NCBI GenBank assembly: GCA_029237775.1
Contig: JAQZBR010000003.1
Location: 62,001-126,000 of the forward strand
Origin: Bacteroidota bacterium
Lineage (GTDB): Bacteria; Bacteroidota; Bacteroidia; 2-12-FULL-35-15
DNA length: 64,000 bases
Direction: 5' to 3'
This document shows, one piece after another, positions 34,855 to 43,117 of this stretch (its first letter is position 1; every line of letters begins with the position of its first letter). The notes beneath the pieces are model-generated. The model was not told the origin of the DNA. It saw nothing but the letters and a program-made list of their open reading frames with translations, and ran no database searches. The translations under genes and the position numbers were made by a program.

Positions 34855-37116
34855 ATGAAAAAAATACTTGGAGCCGTTTTATGCGGATTAATAAGCTTGT
34901 CATCATACTCTCAAAATTTTTATGATGTTAATACGATCCAAACCATAGAGATCAATTTTACGCAAACCAACTGGGATTATATGCTTGACACTGCTACCAG
35001 CGGAAGCGAAAGCTATATCATGGCAAATTGGGTGAAGATAAACGGTGTACAATTCGACAGTGCCGGAGTGAAGTATAAAGGAAACAGTTCCTATAATGCC
35101 AATCAGGTTAAAAACCCTTTTCACATCGCGCTCGATGCTTTTAAAGACCAGGATTACCAGGGATATACAGATGTTAAGCTGAGTAATGTTGCGAAAGATC
35201 CATCCTTTGTAAGGGAAGTGCTCGCTTATTCGATCCTTCGTCAATACATGCATGCACCTCTTTCGAATTTTTCAAAGGTGTACGTGAACGGGAATTACAT
35301 CGGCTTGTATGTAAGTTCTGAATCGGTTTCGAAAAAGTTTGTGAATAATCATTTTTATTCAAAGGATAATGCATTCTTCAAATGCAATCCTCCTGCAGGA
35401 GCAGGGCCGGGAACTTCCGGAACTCCGAATCTTGTATATCTTGGGACAGACAGCACACTGTATTACTCGCGATATGAAATGAATTCAGATCAGGGCTGGT
35501 CAGAACTAACCGCCCTTTGCGATACATTATCGTCTAACATGAGTAAAATTGATAAGATCCTTGATGTTGACAAGGCACTCTGGATGCTTGCATTTGATAA
35601 TACAATCGTGAACCTGGACAGCTATATCGGAGGATTTACACAGAACTATTATTTATACCGTGATGACAATGCCCGGTTTAATTCTATCGTCTGGGATCTG
35701 AATGAATCATTCGGAACGTTCAGTTCAACAGGAACCTCCATGCTCAGCTCTACAACTGCCAAGCAGCAGATGACTCCCACTTTACACAGTGCGGATGCAA
35801 ACTGGCCGTTGGTTCAAAAGCTTTTGGCTATTCCCATGTATAAGCGTATGTACATTGCGCATATGAGAACCATACTCAGCGAAAACTTTGCGAACGGATC
35901 ATATTTTAGTACAGCTCAGTCGCTGCAATCATTAATAGGAACTGCAGTGAATACTGATGTGAACAAATTCTACACCTACACGCAATTCACTAATAATTTA
36001 ACAACTGATGTCGCTTCGGGTATGACCAATGCTCCCGGAATAAGCAATTTAATGAATGCAAGAAATACCTGGTTGAATACACAACCTGATTTCACTGCTG
36101 TTCCGCCTTCAATCAGCAATATCACCACATCAAATACAAGTCCTGCAATTAATTCAACTGTCACTATCACTGCTACTGTTTCTGGAGCTAATAATACAGG
36201 AGTGTATCTTGGCCATCGCTATTCGATCTATGGTCCGTTCAGTCGACTGCAAATGTTTGATGACGGTTCTCATAACGATGGTACTTCCGGAGATGGAGTG
36301 TATGGTGTAAATGTACCTGTGAATGCATCCTATCTCCATTATTACATTTATGCAGAAAATAATGCTGCCGGGATGTTTTCTCCCCAGCGTGCGGAATACG
36401 AATATTACACTTTGTTTGCAACCGTATCAACTGTGAATGCAGGAGAGCTGGCTCTGAATGAGATAATGGCAAACAATTCAAATAGCGCTCAGGATCAAAA
36501 TGGTGAGTATAACGACTGGATAGAGCTTTATAATAATACTTCGAGTTATGTCAGCCTAAAAAATGTTTTTCTTTCTGATTCTTATGTTACTCCGTTGAAA
36601 TGGCAATTCCCCGATAACACAACTATTGCCCCGAATTCTTTCCTGATCATCTGGGCTGATAAGGATACTACGCAGAGTGGTTTACATACTAATTTCAAGC
36701 TATCGGGAACCGGTGAAAAATTAATTCTTTCCTATGCTAGCGGAATGGTGATCGACAGTGTTTCTTTCGGGAGTCTTGGTGCTGACCTGTCATATCAGCG
36801 CTGTCCCAACGGGATTGGACCTTTTATCACGGGTGCATCATCTTACAATTCAATAAACTGTGTGACGGGGATAGAGGAAAGCGAAACTTCAGGCATTGTA
36901 TCTCTGTTTCCTGTGCCTGCCAACTCCGTGCTTAACCTACAATCTGATAAATCATTTAAAAGTGTACAGATCTATGATGTACTTGGTTCGCTTGTAGCCG
37001 AAAGCTCTCAATCACCGGTAAATAAATTATCCATTGATATTTCATCGCTGAAAAGCGGAATCTATTTCGTAAGAATAGATAAAGGGCAAGCTCAAAAATT
37101 AATCGTTCAACACTAA
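34855..37116 (+). CDS. CotH-kinase-like T9SS-exported protein with lamin-tail domain
   Basis: The 753-residue protein has a signal peptide (ends SSYSQ, about 20). A CotH-type atypical kinase domain (about 25-400) contains VKYKGNSSYN, the NYIGLYVSSESVSKKF segment and the conserved IVWDLNESFG. A beta-rich region with GDGVYGVNV follows, then a lamin-tail domain (about 525-640; LALNEIMANNS, DWIELYNNT, FLIIWADKD). A type A T9SS sorting domain forms the C-terminus (about 680-753; LFPVPANSVLNLQSD, IYDVLGSLV, LKSGIYFVRID). It would be secreted and attached to the cell surface. It starts 65 bases after the sensor gene. Confidence 0.9.
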   Translation: MKKILGAVLCGLISLSSYSQNFYDVNTIQTIEINFTQTNWDYMLDTATSGSESYIMANWVKINGVQFDSAGVKYKGNSSYNANQVKNPFHIALDAFKDQDYQGYTDVKLSNVAKDPSFVREVLAYSILRQYMHAPLSNFSKVYVNGNYIGLYVSSESVSKKFVNNHFYSKDNAFFKCNPPAGAGPGTSGTPNLVYLGTDSTLYYSRYEMNSDQGWSELTALCDTLSSNMSKIDKILDVDKALWMLAFDNTIVNLDSYIGGFTQNYYLYRDDNARFNSIVWDLNESFGTFSSTGTSMLSSTTAKQQMTPTLHSADANWPLVQKLLAIPMYKRMYIAHMRTILSENFANGSYFSTAQSLQSLIGTAVNTDVNKFYTYTQFTNNLTTDVASGMTNAPGISNLMNARNTWLNTQPDFTAVPPSISNITTSNTSPAINSTVTITATVSGANNTGVYLGHRYSIYGPFSRLQMFDDGSHNDGTSGDGVYGVNVPVNASYLHYYIYAENNAAGMFSPQRAEYEYYTLFATVSTVNAGELALNEIMANNSNSAQDQNGEYNDWIELYNNTSSYVSLKNVFLSDSYVTPLKWQFPDNTTIAPNSFLIIWADKDTTQSGLHTNFKLSGTGEKLILSYASGMVIDSVSFGSLGADLSYQRCPNGIGPFITGASSYNSINCVTGIEESETSGIVSLFPVPANSVLNLQSDKSFKSVQIYDVLGSLVAESSQSPVNKLSIDISSLKSGIYFVRIDKGQAQKLIVQH

Positions 37117-37138
37117 ACCGCCATTACTAAAAGATACC

Positions 37139-38500
37139 ATGAAAAAAACTTCAACATTAGCAGCTCTTGTATTCGCTTGCGCATTTAATTTATCTGCACA
37201 GGTAAATCCTGCAATCAGCAGCTGGATCCAGAACACAACCGGGTTAACAGGCAGGCATTATGTTAACGGTAATTCCACTCCGATAGTTGATGCAAGTTAT
37301 CCGGCAAATGTTCAGGCGGTAGGCTACAATTCAACACACGTATATGTTAGCTGCAGCGGGATTCCATCGTATGTGATCGGGCCGTATCTTGATGGTAACC
37401 CAAGCCAGGGAGGAAATAACAACAATAAATATCGAATCCCGTTGAATCCGGTTCAGAACACCGGGACACTAACAGCCACAACAGCGGGTACAATTGGTGT
37501 TTTCATAAACGGAGTTTCATTATTTGATTACCGTGATGGAGTGTCCTATAAAAATTCAACGGGTGCAAATGCCGGTGGGCCTTTGGGTGGAATGGGAGAT
37601 GGTATCTGGAACAGAGATGCGGTTGTAGCAGAAAAAGGTGGATTTGATTGTGCGAAAGGACATCCGGCAATGACCAATTATCATCATCATCAGAACCCCA
37701 GCGCCTTCAACCTTGATCGTGTGGTTATTTCAGGTGTGTGTAATCCATATTTATCTGATGGCTTGTATGTGATCGATTCTACAGAACATTCTCCATTGAT
37801 TGGTTTCGCTTATGACGGTTTCCCGATCTACGGTGCATACGGTTATAAAAATGCCAATGGAACAGGAGGGATCACTAGAATGAAATCAAGCTATACGTTA
37901 AGAAACATAACTGTAAGGACGCATTATGCTGATGGAAGCAATGTTACTGACGGACCAATTGTAAATTCAACATTTCCTTTAGGAATGTACAGGGAGGATT
38001 ATCAGTACAATACTACAACTGCAGCAACACCTGATTATCTTGATGAACACAACGGACGTTTCTGTGTTACACCTGAATATCCTTCCGGAACTTATTGCTA
38101 CTTCACTACTGTGGATGCCAATTGGAATTCAGCGTATCCTTATGCTGTGGGGCCAACATTTTACGGTGTTAAGACTGTACAATTGGTAACATCGTTGCCA
38201 ACAGGGCTTACAACCTACACTTCAACAGCCGGAATAGCATATGAAGAATCGAAAGTTAAAGTCATCATCTATCCAAATCCTGCTTCGGATATACTGATGG
38301 TTCAGAGTAAATTTGCAGGTAAGACGAATAAAAAGGTTGAGCTCATCGATGAACTGGGTAGAGTTATTAAAACAGAAATGCTTTATCAGGGGAGCACAAT
38401 GTGTTACTTCGATCTTCAAACTGTGTATGCAGGTATCTATTTAGTGAGAGTGACGGATGGTAATTCTGTCCAAACCAGTAAGGTTATTGTCGGTAAATAA
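37139..38500 (+). CDS. YHYH-domain T9SS-exported protein
   Basis: The 453-residue protein has a signal peptide (ends NLSAQ, about 21), a YHYH domain marked by GHPAMTNYHHHQNPSAF and GFAYDGFPIYGAYGY with many His and aromatic residues, and a T9SS type A C-terminal domain (about 375-453; IIYPNPASDILMVQS, ELIDELGRVIKTEM, VYAGIYLVRVTDG). The YHYH family has no proven function; the His cluster suggests metal binding. It lies 22 bases after the CotH gene, and the MbnP gene starts within a few bases of its stop. Confidence 0.88.
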   Translation: MKKTSTLAALVFACAFNLSAQVNPAISSWIQNTTGLTGRHYVNGNSTPIVDASYPANVQAVGYNSTHVYVSCSGIPSYVIGPYLDGNPSQGGNNNNKYRIPLNPVQNTGTLTATTAGTIGVFINGVSLFDYRDGVSYKNSTGANAGGPLGGMGDGIWNRDAVVAEKGGFDCAKGHPAMTNYHHHQNPSAFNLDRVVISGVCNPYLSDGLYVIDSTEHSPLIGFAYDGFPIYGAYGYKNANGTGGITRMKSSYTLRNITVRTHYADGSNVTDGPIVNSTFPLGMYREDYQYNTTTAATPDYLDEHNGRFCVTPEYPSGTYCYFTTVDANWNSAYPYAVGPTFYGVKTVQLVTSLPTGLTTYTSTAGIAYEESKVKVIIYPNPASDILMVQSKFAGKTNKKVELIDELGRVIKTEMLYQGSTMCYFDLQTVYAGIYLVRVTDGNSVQTSKVIVGK

Positions 38501-38507
38501 ATTGAAA

Positions 38508-39254
38508 GTGAAATTCAAAATAATATTCATGATCGGACTCGCTTTTTTTTCAGCGGGTCCGCTTCTTTTTGCGCAACGATCTGCCAAAGGTTCAATTAAT
38601 ATTGTATTCGAGCATTTCGTGGATACAGCTGTATTGCAATTAGATACTATGGTGTATCATAACGCTCTCGGGCAGAGCTACAAGGTCAGCAATTTCAAAT
38701 ACTATGTGAGTAATTTCCAGCTTATCAAATCAAATGGAGAGCCAGGAAAGTCGGGAGGAGAAATATTTCTTGTAAGAGAAGATGAGGCGAAAAGTAAAAG
38801 TGTTTCTGTTTCCAATATAAAGGAAGACACATTTACCGGGATGAGATTTATGATCGGAGTTGACAGTTTGTATAACTGCTCCGGTGCTCAATCCGGAGAG
38901 CTTGATCCCATAAATGGAATGTTCTGGGCCTGGAATACGGGATACATATTTTTAAAACTGGAGGGCACTTCTCCGTCTTCGACTGCTACAGGAAATATCT
39001 TTGAATATCATATTGGCGGATACAAATATCCTTCAAATTGTATGCGGACGGTAACCATTGAATTTAAAACGCCTTTAAAGATCACAAAGGATCACATTTC
39101 AATCTTGAAGATAAAAGCAGATGTTTCTGAAATTATAAAAGGTCCGTCAACTATTGATTTTAGCTCGCTACCTGTTGTTACCGATCAGAAGAATGCAAAC
39201 GTCATCGCTGATAATTACTTGGATATTTTTTCGTTAAAAGAAATCATACAATGA
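38508..39254 (+). CDS. MbnP-like copper-associated protein
   Basis: The frame extends into the YHYH gene without an ATG giving a proper signal peptide. GTG 38508 yields MKFKIIFMIGLAFFSAGPLLFA, a good signal; TTG 38502 is the alternative, and ATG 38529 would lose the basic n-region. The 248-residue protein shows the MbnP pattern: FEHFVD, VSNFKYYVSNFQL, GVDSLYN, GMFWAWNTGYIFLKLEG (Trp140 and Trp142) and FEYHIGGY. In methanobactin operons MbnP binds copper after its partner MbnH converts a Trp to kynurenine. The next gene, an MbnH-like enzyme, overlaps by four bases (ATGA). Confidence 0.85.
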   Translation: MKFKIIFMIGLAFFSAGPLLFAQRSAKGSINIVFEHFVDTAVLQLDTMVYHNALGQSYKVSNFKYYVSNFQLIKSNGEPGKSGGEIFLVREDEAKSKSVSVSNIKEDTFTGMRFMIGVDSLYNCSGAQSGELDPINGMFWAWNTGYIFLKLEGTSPSSTATGNIFEYHIGGYKYPSNCMRTVTIEFKTPLKITKDHISILKIKADVSEIIKGPSTIDFSSLPVVTDQKNANVIADNYLDIFSLKEIIQ

Positions 39255-40279
39255 AGGCACGTTTGGTTTTGATGGTAGTTGTGCTCACATGCTTATTTGC
39301 TTTTGCAGGCACAATCTCCGGCCCGTATTTGTCGCGCAATGATGTCCGATTAAAAATACCCAACGGTTTTCCTCTTCCTGATTATACTTTCAAGTCGAAC
39401 AAAACCGAACCGGAAATCTTTATGATCGGAAGGAAGCTTTTTTATGATCCGATCTTATCAAAGGACAGCTCGGTAAGCTGTGAAAGCTGCCACCAGAGAT
39501 ATGCCGCGTTCGCTCATATTGATCATTCACTCAGTCATGGAGTCGATTCAAAAATAGGAACCCGAAATGTACCTTCACTTCAAAACCTTATCTGGAAAAA
39601 AACATTTATGTGGGATGGAGGCGTAAACAATCTGGAAGTTCAGCCACTAAATCCAATCACTAATCCAGCAGAGATGGGTGAGACTTTGCCGAATGTTATA
39701 AATAAGCTGAAAGCTAGTTCTGAATATCGCAGAATGTTTAAAAAGGCTTATGGCGATACTCTTATCAATTCAGAACGTCTATTGAAATCCCTGGCGCAAT
39801 TCACAGGGCTTTTGATCTCTGCTAGTTCACGATATGACAAGTATGTTGCAGGTAAGGATACATTCAGCTCTCAAGAGAAAAGCGGCCTTGAGCTGTTCCG
39901 TAAAAAATGTTCCGGTTGCCACCGGGAGCCCTTGTTTACAGATAACAGTTACCGTGATAATGGATTAATGCCGGATACAACACTTAATGACAAGGGACGT
40001 GGGAAAGTTACCGGACTAGTGAATGATGATTATAAATTCCAGGTGCCGGGTCTCAGAAATATTGAATTGACATTTCCTTATATGCACGATGGAAGATTTA
40101 AGAAGCTAAAAGATGTATTAAATCATTATGCAGAGAAAGCAAAGGGAAATACAGAACTCGCTCAGATTGGACCGCTTAGTGAAAAGGACAAAAAAGACAT
40201 AATTGCTTTTTTGCTGACGCTTACTGATAGGGATTTAATAAATGACAGGCGGTTTGCGAATCCTGCATTTATAAAATAA
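39251..40279 (+). CDS. MauG/MbnH-type dihaem enzyme (cytochrome c peroxidase family)
   Basis: The 342-residue exported protein has a signal segment (1-20) and two c-haem motifs, CESCH (Cys77, Cys80, His81) and CSGCH (Cys220, Cys223, His224). Between the haems KTFMWDGGVNNLEVQPLNP places Trp121 where the bridging Trp of the family lies. VPGLRNIELTFPYMHDGRF is the conserved C-terminal block. The family includes hydrogen-peroxide reductases and MauG/MbnH, which oxidise protein residues through a bis-Fe(IV) state. Coupling to an MbnP gene by ATGA overlap makes the MbnH role more likely. Its stop directly abuts the convergent MORN-like gene. Confidence 0.92.
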   Translation: MKARLVLMVVVLTCLFAFAGTISGPYLSRNDVRLKIPNGFPLPDYTFKSNKTEPEIFMIGRKLFYDPILSKDSSVSCESCHQRYAAFAHIDHSLSHGVDSKIGTRNVPSLQNLIWKKTFMWDGGVNNLEVQPLNPITNPAEMGETLPNVINKLKASSEYRRMFKKAYGDTLINSERLLKSLAQFTGLLISASSRYDKYVAGKDTFSSQEKSGLELFRKKCSGCHREPLFTDNSYRDNGLMPDTTLNDKGRGKVTGLVNDDYKFQVPGLRNIELTFPYMHDGRFKKLKDVLNHYAEKAKGNTELAQIGPLSEKDKKDIIAFLLTLTDRDLINDRRFANPAFIK

Positions 40280-41008
40280 TTACTTTCTTTCTTCTCCGTT
40301 CTGCCAGGTTTCAGTGGTAAGGAGTTTCCCACTTTCATTATAAGTTTTCCATATACCGTCTTTTTGATAATCGATGGCGGCAGCATTGTATTTCATGGTC
40401 CCTTCAGCTTTAAGAGTACCATTTTCATGATATTCTTTTTTGCTGTAAATTTTCTTTTTTGGATCGATCATTTCAAAAAGCTCCTGGGGTTTACCATCCT
40501 GACTGTATGATTTTCTCTGGATCAGGTATTCCATGCTCTTGGAATTTTCTTCAATGTATTCAATTTGTCCGTTTGGATAATAATCGGTTTCCATTTGAGG
40601 GTTGCCCTCGTAATAAGTTATATCGGCTTTCAGTTTGCCGTCAGAATAAAATATCTGCTGATTACATTTTTTGAAATCAATGACTTTAAACGAACGCTCT
40701 ACATTTCCATTCTCGTAAAAATTCTTATAAACTTTCAGGTGCCCCTCTTCATAATAACCTTTGTGAAGTACGGTTCCACTTTCATAAACATCCTGAATCC
40801 ATCCAGAAGCTGCATATCCTCTTTTGTCATTGCGCACAGAATCACCTCCTATAGAAAAATTTAATTTTTCATACATGTTAATGCCATAATCAGGATCTAT
40901 AACTTTTGAAGCTTTGTATTTTGTAGGTTCCGGAACCTGGCCAAAAAACTGGGCTTTCGCGGTCAGGCTGGTTGCCAACAGAAAAGTTAAAGTGAAGATT
41001 TGTTTCAT
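40280..41008 (-). CDS. secreted MORN-like (YwqK-type) repeat protein
   Basis: I start at ATG 41008 (MKQIFTLTFLLATSLTAKA), the start of a signal peptide; the upstream frame adds 14 unneeded residues. The 242-residue protein consists of about seven MORN-like repeats of 20-25 residues, such as YESGTVLHKGYYEEG, FYENGNVERSFK, YSDGKLKADITYY, YYPNGQIEYIEE and YHENGTLKAEGTM. Databases often call this group YwqK antitoxins, but no toxin gene is adjacent and an envelope role is as likely. Its stop touches that of the dihaem enzyme gene. Confidence 0.85.
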   Translation of the reverse strand: MKQIFTLTFLLATSLTAKAQFFGQVPEPTKYKASKVIDPDYGINMYEKLNFSIGGDSVRNDKRGYAASGWIQDVYESGTVLHKGYYEEGHLKVYKNFYENGNVERSFKVIDFKKCNQQIFYSDGKLKADITYYEGNPQMETDYYPNGQIEYIEENSKSMEYLIQRKSYSQDGKPQELFEMIDPKKKIYSKKEYHENGTLKAEGTMKYNAAAIDYQKDGIWKTYNESGKLLTTETWQNGEERK

Positions 41009-41142
41009 TACAGAAAGAGTAATTCTAATTTGATGTGAATATATGAACACTCAGCGTCTTACACAAGTTTTGGGAAAAAAACCCTTCATTATGCAGGGCA
41101 AGATCTATTTTAACCGTGAAAAAAATATGCCCTGAAGAAAAC

Positions 41143-41170
41143 AAAAAATCCGGAAAAATTTTCCGGATTT
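41143..41170 (-). terminator. rho-independent terminator of trxB
   Basis: A 12-bp perfect inverted repeat (41146-41157 with 41159-41170) lies 22 bases after the trxB stop, and six T residues follow on the minus strand (41148-41143). Confidence 0.85.
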
Positions 41171-41191
41171 AATATTAAAACTAAAGTTATA

Positions 41192-42142
41192 TTAATGAGC
41201 TCCGCTTGCTGCGAGATACCTTTCAGCATCAAGTGCTCCCATACAACCACTGCCCGCGGCTGTTACAGCTTGACGATAAGTTTTGTCGGCACAATCACCA
41301 ACGGCAAATACACCCGGGATATTGGTCTTACTTGAGCCTCCAACAACATCGATATAACCGAGCTCATCCATGTTAAGCTGACCTTGGAAAATATCAGTGT
41401 TAGGCTTGTGTCCGATAGCAACGAAAAAGCCGGTTACGTTTAAGGTACGGGATTCATTGGTTGTTGTATTCTTTACAACAACGCCTTCCACTGCGTTCTC
41501 TCCGATAATATCTTCTGTAACGCTGTCCCACAGGATCTCAATGTTAGGAGTGTTCTTCACACGATGTTGCATTGCCTTGCTTGCACGCATTTCACTTCTC
41601 CTAACGATCATATAAACTTTTTTACAAAGCTTTGAAAGGTATGTAGCCTCTTCAGCAGCTGTATCACCGGCTCCGACAATCGCTACATCCTGTCCGCGAT
41701 AGAAAAATCCGTCACAAACGGCACATGCAGAAACGCCTCCGGCATTCATGCGAAGACGTGTTTCATTAGGTAAACCAAGCCATTTAGCAGAAGCTCCTGT
41801 GGAAATTATAACTGTATCAGCAGTGATCTCAATTGTTTCATCAATCCAGATGCGTTTCGGGTTGGAGTTCAGGTCAGCTTTTGTAGCTGTTCCGAATCTA
41901 ACCTGAGTGCCGAATCTTTCAGCTTGAGCTTTCAGGTCTTCCATTAGCTCAGGCCCGGTAATTCCTTTAGGATATCCGGGAAAGTTATCCACTTCAGTGG
42001 TTTCGGTTAACTGTCCGCCCGGAACCATCCCTGTATAAAGAACAGGTTTTAGATCAGCGCGTGCAGCGTAGATGGCTGCGGTATATCCTGCGGGGCCGCT
42101 GCCAATAATAAGGCAGCTGGTATGTTCAGATTGTTGTGTCAT
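41192..42142 (-). CDS. trxB: thioredoxin-disulfide reductase
   Basis: The 316-residue flavoprotein is full length for the low-molecular-weight enzyme that reduces thioredoxin with NADPH. FAD motif IIGSGPAGYTAAIYAARA (12-29), redox-active CAVC (Cys140, Cys143), the NADPH motif GAGDTAAEEA and the terminal FAD motif GVFAVGDCAD are all present. It is monocistronic with its own terminator. There is no fused thioredoxin domain. Confidence 0.97.
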   Translation of the reverse strand: MTQQSEHTSCLIIGSGPAGYTAAIYAARADLKPVLYTGMVPGGQLTETTEVDNFPGYPKGITGPELMEDLKAQAERFGTQVRFGTATKADLNSNPKRIWIDETIEITADTVIISTGASAKWLGLPNETRLRMNAGGVSACAVCDGFFYRGQDVAIVGAGDTAAEEATYLSKLCKKVYMIVRRSEMRASKAMQHRVKNTPNIEILWDSVTEDIIGENAVEGVVVKNTTTNESRTLNVTGFFVAIGHKPNTDIFQGQLNMDELGYIDVVGGSSKTNIPGVFAVGDCADKTYRQAVTAAGSGCMGALDAERYLAASGAH

Positions 42143-42232
42143 AAAATAGGGTTGAAAAATTTGAAAAACGAAAATACGATTAGTTTCCGTATCGTTTTTT
42201 ATATTTTATAAACACATGTGAATAAAAATGGT

Positions 42233-43105
42233 TTACTGAACGGGCATAATTGTATCGTAGGTAGCACCGAACCCGGCCCAGACACCAAGAGCACCGCCAT
42301 TTATATTGCTCAAGACAGTGACCGGTGATGCAAATGGATTTCCGTTATTCGACAAAGCATTTTCAAAAGTCATATAAAAATCTTTAGATGCCTTATCAAT
42401 TGTGCAAAATTTAATGTAGATCGTATCCGTGCCTGCATAATACCCGCGTGCAAGTGAATCATTCTCATACGTGTTTTCAGCATCGGTAGGGTCATAACCC
42501 TTGGTGTATGCGAAGTCGAAACTTTTTCCGTCAACATATTTGTCATCGAAGGTTGCGCCATAGGGTGCAAGATACCTGCGGTCACTTGGTCGTTTTGCAT
42601 ACCAGCGGTAATTATTACCGGGACCGGCAGGTTCAGAAAAATGTGCATTTGCAAATCCGAGTGAATCTTTGGGCGGCTGTGGCATCCACCAAACGGAATC
42701 AAGTGCAATAGGCTCAGGAATGGTTGTTACAGCGGTGAAAGTTTTTCCGCCCTGGATCACAGTAAGTGAATAGTTGCGTCCCGGTATACCAACAATGATA
42801 TTGCTTTTATAAACAATTCCGAGGGACGATGCGCTGTCAATTGCAAGATGCATTGTTTCTGTAGTGAAGCCATCAAAAAGCGTGACCTGGGCATCAAGAA
42901 CATAGAAATCAGTCGCGGATGTATTTGCAATTGATGAGAAGAGTGGAATTGAGCGCGTAATGATCACTTCAGCATTCTTTCCATTCTCAATGCTTCCTTC
43001 TATAACAAGCTTGTCATCAGCATTCGGAAGCTTCACATCTATCTTTTCCGTACAAGCAGAAAGGATTAGAGTGAATGCAAGGAGAGGTAATACAAAATTC
43101 TTCAT
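42233..43105 (-). CDS. DUF4249 lipoprotein, partner of TonB receptor
   Basis: The 290-residue protein has a lipoprotein signal with lipobox ILSAC (Cys18) and the DUF4249 layout: KLVIEGSIENGKNAEVIITRS, VTLFDG, GIPGRNYSLTVIQGGKTFTAVTTIP-type beta segments and a C-terminal NGGALGVWAGFG. DUF4249 proteins accompany TonB receptors in Bacteroidota and probably act as surface substrate-capturing lids, by analogy with SusD. It starts 12 bases after the receptor gene, so the two are one operon. The substrate is unknown. Confidence 0.9.
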   Translation of the reverse strand: MKNFVLPLLAFTLILSACTEKIDVKLPNADDKLVIEGSIENGKNAEVIITRSIPLFSSIANTSATDFYVLDAQVTLFDGFTTETMHLAIDSASSLGIVYKSNIIVGIPGRNYSLTVIQGGKTFTAVTTIPEPIALDSVWWMPQPPKDSLGFANAHFSEPAGPGNNYRWYAKRPSDRRYLAPYGATFDDKYVDGKSFDFAYTKGYDPTDAENTYENDSLARGYYAGTDTIYIKFCTIDKASKDFYMTFENALSNNGNPFASPVTVLSNINGGALGVWAGFGATYDTIMPVQ

Positions 43106-43117
43106 TGATAAAATATT

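Noticed and set aside
40280..41008. Antitoxin of a toxin-antitoxin pair
   Set aside because: The YwqK-type label fits the repeat family name only; the protein has a signal peptide and no toxin-like gene is adjacent.
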